This document shows positions 16,922 to 23,488 of a DNA stretch of 39,044 bases, piece after piece. This DNA is from Komarekiella delphini-convector SJRDD-AB1 (GTDB lineage Bacteria; Cyanobacteriota; Cyanobacteriia; Cyanobacteriales; Nostocaceae). Numbering within the stretch: position 1 is the stretch's first letter; each line of letters opens with the position of its first letter. A program made the position numbers and the translations under genes. The stretch lies in NCBI RefSeq assembly GCF_014831675.1, contig NZ_VJXY01000057.1:1-39044 (forward strand), written 5' to 3'. The notes beneath the pieces were generated by a model. It saw nothing but the letters and a program-made list of their open reading frames with translations, searched no databases and had not been told where the DNA came from.

Positions 16922-17384
16922 TATTCGTCTTGCTACCCGTGAGGATTGGCCTCTATTGAATCAGCTTTATGCTGACATGGATGGAGAATCACCTTTACCA
17001 AGCGATGATCTAGAAAAAATCTTAACAGAAATCACGCAAGTACCTAACTACTACATCTATATTGCTTTTTTAAATCAGCAACTTGTAGGTACTTTCAGTC
17101 TCCTCTATGCGCCAACAATGATGCACCGGGGCTATCACAAATTTGCAGTTCTAGATGCAGTGACAGTTATTTCTCAAATGCGAGGAGAGGGAATTGGTAG
17201 CCAAATGGTGCAAGCCGCACTTCAATTGAGTGCTGAAGCTGGGTGTTATAAAGTCACACTCTCTTCTAATTTGAAACGCGATCGCGCCCATCAATTCTAT
17301 CAATCACTAGGATTCGAGCAACATGGCTGGAGCTTTAAATGCATACTCCAACTAAGTCAGCAAATCGAAAATTGTGGAGGATAA
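16911..17384 (+). CDS. GNAT acetyltransferase, PhnO-like
   Basis: 157 residues with a complete GNAT fold: acetyl-CoA motif RGEGIGSQMVQAAL (preceded by the beta-strand AVLDAVTVISQM) and motif B NLKRDRAHQFYQSLGFEQHGWSF. It overlaps phnH by 11 bases inside the C-P lyase operon. In enterobacteria PhnO, also in the phn operon, N-acetylates aminoalkylphosphonates so that C-P lyase can use them or so that they are detoxified. Position and fold make the same role here likely, but the substrate is inferred. Confidence 0.78.
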   Translation: MTLDIRLATREDWPLLNQLYADMDGESPLPSDDLEKILTEITQVPNYYIYIAFLNQQLVGTFSLLYAPTMMHRGYHKFAVLDAVTVISQMRGEGIGSQMVQAALQLSAEAGCYKVTLSSNLKRDRAHQFYQSLGFEQHGWSFKCILQLSQQIENCGG

Positions 17385-17500
17385 AAATCTAAATAATGGA
17401 AACCTGAAAACTTAGTTAAAACCTAAATTTATTAATCACAAATTACGAATTACGTTAGCGTAGCGGGGCGTAGCCCATTACAAATTACGAATTAAAAATT
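17385..17500. repeat. TACGAATTACG and GCGTAGC repeats upstream of phnI
   Basis: CAAATTACGAATTACG occurs before and ACAAATTACGAATTA after a GTTAGCGTAGCGGGGCGTAGCCC core (17453-17475). This is a standard Nostocales intergenic repeat block; a related AATTACGAATTACGAATTA precedes the second phnM at 23468-23486. Confidence 0.6.
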
Positions 17501-18703
17501 ATGCCATACGTTGCAGTCAAAGGCGGTGAACAGGCAATTGAAAATGCAGAAGCACTCCTGCAAAGTAGACGCAGAGGTGATCCGGCTACTCCCGAATTGA
17601 CCCTAGATCAGATTGAACAACAGCTTTCCCTAGCAGTAGAACGGGTGATGTGTGAAGGTAGCTTATATGATCGAGAGCTAGCAGCCCTTGCTATTAAACA
17701 ATCTTGGGGTGATTTAGTAGAAGCAATTTTCTTGTTACGAGCCTATCGGACAACACTACCCCGCTTCTACTATAGCCAGCCATTAGATACCAGCAAAATG
17801 CAGATTCAGCGCCGCATTTCTGCCATTTTTAAAGATGTACCAGGAGGACAAAGGTTAGGGACTACCTTCGATTACATCCACCGCCTACTAGATTTTAAGT
17901 TGATAGCAGAAGGACAAGTCCCTACAGCACCAGAAGCAGAAGCAATTACAGAATCAGTTCCGCGTGTAATTGACACTTTAGATCGTGAAGGTTTGATGCA
18001 AGCAGAAGAAGGGCAGGGGAGCAGGGGAGCAGGGGAGCAGGGGGAGCAAGTAAATAATGATTCTCCGTTATCTCCCTCATCTCAACCATTTGACCTAACT
18101 CGTCAACCATTGACCTTTCCTGCTGGACGAGATGCGAGACTGCAAAATCTAGCGCGTGCAGATGAGGGTTTTTTGCTATCTCTGGCATATTCTACACAGC
18201 GAGGCTATGGCAGAAACCATCCTTTTGCTGGAGAGATTCGCATGGGGGAAGTAGAAGTAGTAATTTGCCCAGAAGAATTGGGATTTGAAATAGCGATCGC
18301 AGATATTACTGTTACCGAAGTGCAAATGGTAAATCAGTTTAAAGGTACTAAAGAATTACCTGCTCAGTTTACTCGTGGCTATGGACTCACCTTTGGTTAC
18401 AACGAACGTAAAGCGATGTCGATGGCGCTGGTAGATAGGGCAATGCGATCTGAGGAATTAGGGGAAACAATTCAAGGGCCAGCCCAAAATGCCGAGTTTG
18501 TACTTTCCCACTCCGATAACGTGGAAGCACAAGGTTTTGTCCAACACCTCAAACTTCCACACTACATAGACTTTCAAGCAGAGTTAAATCTGGTGCGGAA
18601 AATCCGAGAGCAGCAGCTAAGTAATCAATCGTCATTAACTGTTACGGCGGAAGAATCTCAGTCTTTGGAAAACAGTGATTTGATTTTGGAAGAAGCGAAA
18701 TGA
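17501..18703 (+). CDS. phnI: C-P lyase core subunit PhnI, with repeat-encoded insert
   Basis: 400 residues. PhnI is the nucleosidase-type subunit that displaces adenine from ATP and attaches the phosphonate to ribose C1, together with G, H and L. Family sequence: MPYVAVKGGEQAIENAEALL, TLDQIEQQLSLAVERVMCEGSLYD, PRFYYSQPLDTSKMQIQRRIS, LARADEGFLLSLAYSTQRGYGRNHPFAGEIRMGE. Between the last two, residues about 167-185 (EEGQGSRGAGEQGEQ) are encoded by four copies of an 8-9 base CAGGGGAG repeat, 33 bases in total, so the frame is kept; this appears to be an in-frame expansion in a surface loop. The stop overlaps the next ATG (ATGA at 18700-18703). Confidence 0.95.
   Translation: MPYVAVKGGEQAIENAEALLQSRRRGDPATPELTLDQIEQQLSLAVERVMCEGSLYDRELAALAIKQSWGDLVEAIFLLRAYRTTLPRFYYSQPLDTSKMQIQRRISAIFKDVPGGQRLGTTFDYIHRLLDFKLIAEGQVPTAPEAEAITESVPRVIDTLDREGLMQAEEGQGSRGAGEQGEQVNNDSPLSPSSQPFDLTRQPLTFPAGRDARLQNLARADEGFLLSLAYSTQRGYGRNHPFAGEIRMGEVEVVICPEELGFEIAIADITVTEVQMVNQFKGTKELPAQFTRGYGLTFGYNERKAMSMALVDRAMRSEELGETIQGPAQNAEFVLSHSDNVEAQGFVQHLKLPHYIDFQAELNLVRKIREQQLSNQSSLTVTAEESQSLENSDLILEEAK
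18014..18046 (+). repeat. CAGGGGAG tandem repeat inside phnI
   Basis: Three 8-base units CAGGGGAG and one CAGGGGGAG give exactly 33 bases (11 codons), encoding a Gly/Gln/Glu-rich loop. Slippage by one unit would shift the frame and abolish PhnI. Confidence 0.8.
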
Positions 18704-20394
18704 TTACAGGAATTAACCATATTACTTTATCTGTCTGCAACTTGGATAAATCTTTTAATTTTTATACCGAAATTCTAGGTTGTCAAGCGATCGCTAAATG
18801 GAAAACAGGTGCTTATTTACTGGCAGGTGATTTGTGGTTGTGCCTATCTTTGAATTCCAACACACGCACAAATCCTATAGATGAGTACACTCATATTGCT
18901 TTTAGTGTCTCTGAAGAAAGGTTTCAAGAATATAGCGATCGCCTCAAAGTTTTAGGAGTCAAACAGTGGAAGCAAAATACAAGTGAAGGCGATTCTATAT
19001 ATATTCTCGACCCCGATCACCACAAGCTGGAATTGCATATAGGTGATTTATCTTCCAGAATTGCCGCCACTCAAAAAGCTCCCTATAAAAACATGAAATT
19101 TTTTAGTGAATCAGTCAACAGGAGCCAGTGCGTTGCGCGGGTTTCCCGCGTTGAAGCAACTGGCGTTCAACAGTCAATAGTCAACAGTCAAACACCTAAA
19201 AATATTCAAATATCTTCAAAACCAACCAACACAAAAATTGCTATCCAAGGAGTAAATGTACTAACTCCTAATGGTTGGCTGGAAGATGCCACAGTTTTAA
19301 TTGAAGATGGGCAATTTACCAGCATTGATCAGGCCAGTAGTCCTAATGGATTTCATCTGGTAAATGCTCAAGGACTCCAGATGTTACCAGGAATCATTGA
19401 CTTACACGGCGATGCTTTTGAAAGGATGATCTGCCCTCGACCTGGAGTCAACTTTCCTCTACCAATAGCGATCGCAGATAATGACCGCAACCTCTTAGCA
19501 TCCGGTATCACAACTTTTTACTGCTCAATCACCGACTCTTACGAACCAGGATTACGCAGCCGAGATTCTGCTCGTACTTTAATTGACTTTATCTTGGGGA
19601 CAGGCAAACAAGTTTTAAATTGCAATCATCGCATTCATATTAGACATGAAGAAGCAAATATCGCCGGACATCAAGAATTGTGTGATTGGATGGTATCCGA
19701 TCGCGTGCATATTTTGTCTATCAACGATCACCTACCACCTCCAGGAAATCAAAAAAGATTGAGTCGATATCTCAATAGTGTGAGGCAAAGATCATCCATG
19801 TCCATAGAAGAAATCGAAGAATTAGTCAACCAAGTAACAGAACGGCGACATGAAGGAGACGTGCAAATAGAACAACTGGTGGATTTAGCTCATATCTACG
19901 GTATTCCCCTCGCTTCTCACGATGATGATACCCCAGAGAAGGTAATACTAAGCCAGAAACGCCGAGTAGCGATCGCAGAATTTCCCGCTACTGTAGACTT
20001 AGCGGCTCAGTCTCGTGAATATGGTGCAGCAGTTCTCATGGGTGCGCCTAACTTAGTGCGTGGTGGTTCTCACTTAGGTTTGATGAGTGTCGCTGAGGCG
20101 GTAAAAAATAACGTTATCGATTGTCTTTGCTCAGACTATCATTACCCTTCCTTATTTTACGCCCCCTTCAAACTCCAAGAATTAGGCTTAATGTCCTTTG
20201 AACAAGCATGGTCATTAGTTTCCAGCCGACCAGCAGAGGCGGCGGGGATAGGGGATCAAAAAGGTAAAATCGCTCCTGGTTTAGATGCTGATTTCTTATT
20301 AATATCTCCTGATAATTCTTTAGCATCTGCGATTACTGCCATCGCATCTGTATATGTAGGAGGACAAGAAGTTGCCCGATATCACATCAAATAA
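18700..20394 (+). CDS. phnM: FosA-PhnM fusion: fosfomycin-transferase-like VOC domain joined to RPnTP diphosphatase
   Basis: 564 residues in one frame. Residues 1-134 match FosA glutathione transferase: the metal ligands align as H7, H65 and E111, with T9, K91, Y101 and R120, one residue off the FosA numbering, in segments MITGINHITLSVC, EYTHIAFSV, WKQNTSEGDSIYILDPD and GDLSSRIAATQKAPY. Residues about 178-564 are a PhnM-type amidohydrolase (pyrophosphate release from the ribosyl phosphonate triphosphate): MLPGIIDLHGDAFERMICPRPG, HIRHEEAN, IPLASHDDDTP, VLMGAPNLVRGG, DCLCSDYHYPS. The linker (138-165) is coded by intergenic-type repeats. No ATG, GTG or TTG suitable for a separate PhnM start is seen near residue 178. 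The start overlaps the phnI stop; the next gene begins 2 bases after the stop. Confidence 0.92.
   Translation: MITGINHITLSVCNLDKSFNFYTEILGCQAIAKWKTGAYLLAGDLWLCLSLNSNTRTNPIDEYTHIAFSVSEERFQEYSDRLKVLGVKQWKQNTSEGDSIYILDPDHHKLELHIGDLSSRIAATQKAPYKNMKFFSESVNRSQCVARVSRVEATGVQQSIVNSQTPKNIQISSKPTNTKIAIQGVNVLTPNGWLEDATVLIEDGQFTSIDQASSPNGFHLVNAQGLQMLPGIIDLHGDAFERMICPRPGVNFPLPIAIADNDRNLLASGITTFYCSITDSYEPGLRSRDSARTLIDFILGTGKQVLNCNHRIHIRHEEANIAGHQELCDWMVSDRVHILSINDHLPPPGNQKRLSRYLNSVRQRSSMSIEEIEELVNQVTERRHEGDVQIEQLVDLAHIYGIPLASHDDDTPEKVILSQKRRVAIAEFPATVDLAAQSREYGAAVLMGAPNLVRGGSHLGLMSVAEAVKNNVIDCLCSDYHYPSLFYAPFKLQELGLMSFEQAWSLVSSRPAEAAGIGDQKGKIAPGLDADFLLISPDNSLASAITAIASVYVGGQEVARYHIK
19112..19194. repeat. Intergenic-type repeat translated as the FosA-PhnM linker
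   Basis: A GC-rich hairpin (GCCAGT at 19124 to ACTGGC ending 19164, inner stem GCGGG/CCCGC) is followed by CAACAGTCAATAGTCAACAGTCAA-like tandem units (19169-19192). The latter resemble the GTCAACA array in the phnK-phnL gap (22636-22666). Both are normally intergenic repeats. Confidence 0.75.
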
Positions 20395-20396
20395 CT

Positions 20397-20954
20397 ATGA
20401 AACCTACCATTGAAAGCATTATTGATCTGTTCGCTGAAAAGGGTTCTCAATTGTATGGTGCAGAAGCCATCAGCCAGCTAGAACACGCCTTGCAATGTGC
20501 TAGCCTCGCTGAAAAATCACTTCAAAGCCATGAATTAATTACCGCTTGTCTACTCCACGATTTAGGACATTTAATTCATAACTTGGGTGATAATCCCGCC
20601 AGCCAAGGCATAGACGATCAACATGAACATCGAGCCATACCCTTACTACGTCAGATGTTCAGTCCAGCAGTCACAGAGCCAATTAGACTTCATGTCGTCG
20701 CCAAACGCTATCTTTGCTCAGTTGATCCTAAATATTGGGACAGTCTTTCAGCCGCATCCAAACGCAGCTTAGAACTCCAAGGAGGCATATTTTCCTCTGA
20801 ACAAGCAGAGAAATTTATTCAGCAACCTTATGCCGAAGATTCTGTGCAGTTAAGGATTTATGACGACAAAGCAAAAATCACAAATCTGCCAACACCCGAT
20901 TTAAACCACTTCACTCAATTTATAACTACCTCTTTAATCTCACCAATAAAATGA
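20397..20954 (+). CDS. HD-domain phosphonate oxygenase-like protein (PhnZ-like)
   Basis: 185 residues. HD-domain protein of the type associated with phosphonate operons. Diiron-enzyme residues of PhnZ appear in order: Y20, E23 and H30 (YGAEAISQLEH) in the same spacing as PhnZ Y24/E27/H34; H54-D55 in LLHDLGH; H76 or H78 in QHEHRA; H99 and K103 in RLHVVAKRY; D156/D157 in RIYDDKAK. PhnZ oxidatively cleaves 1-hydroxy-alkylphosphonates to phosphate and a carboxylate. No PhnY hydroxylase is seen, so it may use ready-made hydroxyphosphonates, or a partner elsewhere. It sits between the fusion gene and phnJ, with an ATGA overlap to phnJ. Confidence 0.8.
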   Translation: MKPTIESIIDLFAEKGSQLYGAEAISQLEHALQCASLAEKSLQSHELITACLLHDLGHLIHNLGDNPASQGIDDQHEHRAIPLLRQMFSPAVTEPIRLHVVAKRYLCSVDPKYWDSLSAASKRSLELQGGIFSSEQAEKFIQQPYAEDSVQLRIYDDKAKITNLPTPDLNHFTQFITTSLISPIK

Positions 20955-21835
20955 ATATTTCTCCCCATCCCCCATCCCCAGAAACAGGTTTTAACTTCGC
21001 ATACCTAGACGAGCAAACAAAACGTTCTATTCGCCGCGCCTTGCTGAAAGCCGTTGCGATTCCAGGACATCAAATTCCCTTTTCTTCCAGAGAAATGCCC
21101 ATGTCTTACGGCTGGGGTACTGGTGGAATTCAGGTAACTGCTGCTGTGATTGGTCAAACTGATGTATTAAAAGTAATTGACCAAGGAGCAGACGACACTA
21201 CTAACGCCGTTAATATTCGTCGCTTTTTCAAAAAAGTTTGTGGTGTAAAAACAACAGAACGCACACAAGAAGCAACTTTAATTCAGACGCGCCATCGCAT
21301 ACCCGAAACACCACTACAGGAAGGACAGATTTTAGTTTACCAAGTACCGATTCCCGAACCTTTACGCTGGCTAGAACCCTCATCTGTAGAGACAGGCAAA
21401 ATGCACGCTCTAGAAGAATACGGGGCTATGTACGTCAAGCTTTACGAAGACATTACCACACATGGACATATTGCCACATCCTACGACTATCCGGTAATGG
21501 TGCATAATCGCTATTTGATGAGTCCTAGTCCGATCCCACGCTTTGATAATCCCAAAATGCAGATGAGTCCCGCATTGCAATTATTTGGTGCAGGTAGAGA
21601 AAAGCGTATATATGCAATTCCACCATATACCAAAGTCAAAAGCCTCGACTTTGAAGACCATCCTTTCACCGTCGAAAAATGGGATAAAGCCTGTGAGTTA
21701 TGCGGTTCTACAGAAAGCTATTTAGATGAGGTCGTGATTGACGACCAAGGTGGGCGAATGTGGATTTGCTCAGATACGGATTTTTGTAGAGGAATGATGA
21801 CTGATGAATCTGGACTATTGTACAGACGCCATTAA
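20951..21835 (+). CDS. phnJ: C-P lyase catalytic subunit PhnJ (radical SAM)
   Basis: 294 residues. PhnJ uses S-adenosylmethionine and a [4Fe-4S] cluster to break the C-P bond of ribose 1-alkylphosphonate 5-phosphate, giving alkane (methane from methylphosphonate) and the cyclic phosphate. Cysteines lie at C248, C251, C273 and C279; the spacings 3, 22 and 6 equal those of the E. coli cluster cysteines (241, 244, 266) and thiyl Cys272. The glycyl-radical region is GHQIPF near G39. Other segments: MPMSYGWGTGGIQVTAA, QGADDTTNAVNIRRFF, YDYPVMVHNRYLMSPSPIPRFDNPK. All key residues are present, so the enzyme should be active. Starts by ATGA overlap with the HD gene. Confidence 0.97.
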   Translation: MNISPHPPSPETGFNFAYLDEQTKRSIRRALLKAVAIPGHQIPFSSREMPMSYGWGTGGIQVTAAVIGQTDVLKVIDQGADDTTNAVNIRRFFKKVCGVKTTERTQEATLIQTRHRIPETPLQEGQILVYQVPIPEPLRWLEPSSVETGKMHALEEYGAMYVKLYEDITTHGHIATSYDYPVMVHNRYLMSPSPIPRFDNPKMQMSPALQLFGAGREKRIYAIPPYTKVKSLDFEDHPFTVEKWDKACELCGSTESYLDEVVIDDQGGRMWICSDTDFCRGMMTDESGLLYRRH

Positions 21836-21850
21836 TCGCGTCTCTAATCA
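21820..21850. repeat. AGACGC...GCGTCT repeat at the phnJ stop codon
   Basis: AGACGCCATTAATCGCGTCT (about 21825-21844) is a near-perfect palindrome of the same family as 12673-12692; the phnJ stop TAA lies within it. It separates phnJ from the likely phnK start at 21861. Confidence 0.6.
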
Positions 21851-21860
21851 CTATTTACCA

Positions 21861-22634
21861 ATGACTAAAGCTCTTTTACAGGTTCACCAACTGAGTAAAT
21901 CTTACGGCGCAATTAAAGCGTGCGATCGCATTTCGTTTAATCTCTTTCCTGGGCAAGTTCTCGGCATTGTTGGAGAATCAGGTTCAGGTAAGTCTACTTT
22001 GCTGAGTGCTATTGCTAATTACATTGCGGTTGATGAAGGTAATGTTACTTATACTAGCCGTAACGGTGAAGACTTAGAAATTTTTCAACTTGCGGAAGCT
22101 AAACGGCGATTATTGATGCGAACTGAATGGGGCTTTGTGCAGCAAAATCCCCGTGATGGTCTGCGAATGAAGGTCAGTGCTGGAGCAAATATCGGCGAAC
22201 GCCTACTAGATATAGGGGTACGGCACTATGGTAATATTCGGGATGAGGCTGCACATTGGCTACAACAAGTGGAAATTGACCCAGCACGGATAGATGATCT
22301 GCCAGTCCAATTTTCTGGAGGAATGCAACAAAGATTACAACTTGCCCGTGTGTTGGTGACACATCCTCGGTTGATCTTGATGGATGAACCGACAGGAGGG
22401 TTAGATGTATCAGTACAAGCACGGTTATTAGATTTGTTGCGATCGCTTGTCCGCAATTTTCACCTCAGTGTGATTATAGTTACCCACGATATCGGCGTAG
22501 TCAGACTGCTGGCGCACAGATTACTAGTCATGCAACAAGGACAGGTGGTGGAATCAGGTTTAACCGACCAAGTACTTGACGATCCACAACATCCATACAC
22601 TCAACTACTAGTTAGTGCCGCTTTAACACCCTAA
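21861..22634 (+). CDS. phnK: C-P lyase ABC-type ATPase PhnK
   Basis: 257 residues from the ATG at 21861 (MTKALLQVHQLSKSYGAIKA). An ATG at 21804 inside phnJ is in frame but would add residues encoded by the palindromic repeat. PhnK is an ABC ATPase that binds the core complex at PhnJ rather than a membrane transporter. Walker A is GESGSGKST, signature FSGGMQQRLQLARVL, Walker B LILMDEPTGGLD, H-loop VTHDIGVV. The end QHPYTQLLVSA is typical of PhnK and dipeptide-transport ATPases. The gene is placed between phnJ and phnL as in other C-P lyase operons. Confidence 0.93.
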   Translation: MTKALLQVHQLSKSYGAIKACDRISFNLFPGQVLGIVGESGSGKSTLLSAIANYIAVDEGNVTYTSRNGEDLEIFQLAEAKRRLLMRTEWGFVQQNPRDGLRMKVSAGANIGERLLDIGVRHYGNIRDEAAHWLQQVEIDPARIDDLPVQFSGGMQQRLQLARVLVTHPRLILMDEPTGGLDVSVQARLLDLLRSLVRNFHLSVIIVTHDIGVVRLLAHRLLVMQQGQVVESGLTDQVLDDPQHPYTQLLVSAALTP

Positions 22635-22635
22635 T

Positions 22636-22670
22636 TGTTGACTGTCAACAGTCAACAGTCAACAGTTATC
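22636..22670. repeat. GTCAACA tandem repeat between phnK and phnL
   Basis: TTGACTGTCAACAGTCAACA continues with a third CAGTCAACAGTT copy; 7-base units. TTGACTGTCAA is also a small palindrome. The same unit occurs in the FosA-PhnM linker. Confidence 0.7.
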
Positions 22671-22683
22671 TTAACTTTTAACC

Positions 22684-23436
22684 ATGCAATCATTAACTGT
22701 TAATCATCGTCCAGTAGATTTTTCTGGGCAATCACTTTTGCAAGTTGAGAATTTGCGAAAAAGTTTTGTTCTGCATCAGCAAGGAGGCATTAATCTATCA
22801 GTGCTAGAAGGTGTTTCCTTGAGCGTTAATGCTGGGGAATGTGTCGCCCTTTCTGGAGCATCCGGCAGTGGGAAATCTACATTTATGCGCTGTTTATATG
22901 CTAACTATCGCGTTGATAGTGGTTCAGTTTGGATCAAGCATCAAGAAGATTGGGTTGATTTGTGTCAACTCGCTCCCCACGAAATTTTAGCAGTCCGGCA
23001 AACAACCATTGGGTACGTCAGCCAGTTTTTAAGAGTAATTCCTAGAGTGCCAGCGCTAGAAGTTGCCGCAGAACCACTGTTGGAATTAGGGGTAGATATA
23101 GATGTTGCATATAACAAAGTTAAAGACTTATTTCGTCGCCTCAACCTCTCAGAACGACTGTGGCATCTTTCGCCCACGACCTTTTCTGGAGGCGAAAAGC
23201 AACGGGTAAATATTACTCGTGCTTTAGCAGTTGATTATCCCATTTTGCTACTAGATGAACCAACTTCAGCCCTAGATGCTACCAATCGCCAAGTAGTCAT
23301 TGAAATGTTGCAAGAGAAAAAAGCTAAAGGCTGTGCCTTAATTGGTATTTTTCACGATGAAGAAGTGCGAGGTCTAGCGACAAGCCGCTCCGCGTCTACG
23401 CAACTTTGTAACCGCGAATTAATTTTTGACAGGTGA
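22684..23436 (+). CDS. phnL: C-P lyase ABC-type ATPase PhnL, altered C-terminus
   Basis: 250 residues. PhnL is the second ABC ATPase of the C-P lyase system; with PhnG/H/I it is needed for the nucleosidase-like first step. Motifs: Walker A GASGSGKSTFMRCLYANY, IGYVSQFLRVIPRVPALEV (PhnL-typical), signature FSGGEKQRVNITRAL, Walker B PILLLDEPTSALD, and GIFHDEEVR (H-loop). After HDEEVR the family normally ends within 10-15 residues; here the end (GLATSRSASTQLCNRELIFDR) is coded by a GCGACAAGCCGCTCCGCGTC repeat (23376-23403), so a repeat insertion seems to have rewritten the last 20 residues without touching catalytic motifs. Confidence 0.93.
   Translation: MQSLTVNHRPVDFSGQSLLQVENLRKSFVLHQQGGINLSVLEGVSLSVNAGECVALSGASGSGKSTFMRCLYANYRVDSGSVWIKHQEDWVDLCQLAPHEILAVRQTTIGYVSQFLRVIPRVPALEVAAEPLLELGVDIDVAYNKVKDLFRRLNLSERLWHLSPTTFSGGEKQRVNITRALAVDYPILLLDEPTSALDATNRQVVIEMLQEKKAKGCALIGIFHDEEVRGLATSRSASTQLCNRELIFDR
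23374..23404. repeat. GC-rich Nostocales repeat inside the 3' end of phnL
   Basis: GCGACAAGCCGCTCCGCGTC plus TACGC has the composition and core (GCGTCTACG, CCGCTCCGCG) of the intergenic repeats found at 34420-34460 and 31600. It lies in frame in phnL. Confidence 0.55.
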
Positions 23437-23488
23437 TTTACCAAAACAGGATGATGCCAGTATTAAAAATTACGAATTACGAATTAGT

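Noticed and set aside
18014-18046. Possible CRISPR-like array
   Set aside because: Units are 8-9 bases, contiguous, and without spacers; it is a simple tandem repeat.
21804-21860. Upstream start for phnK inside phnJ
   Set aside because: The extra residues come from the AGACGC palindromic repeat; PhnK homology starts at 21861.
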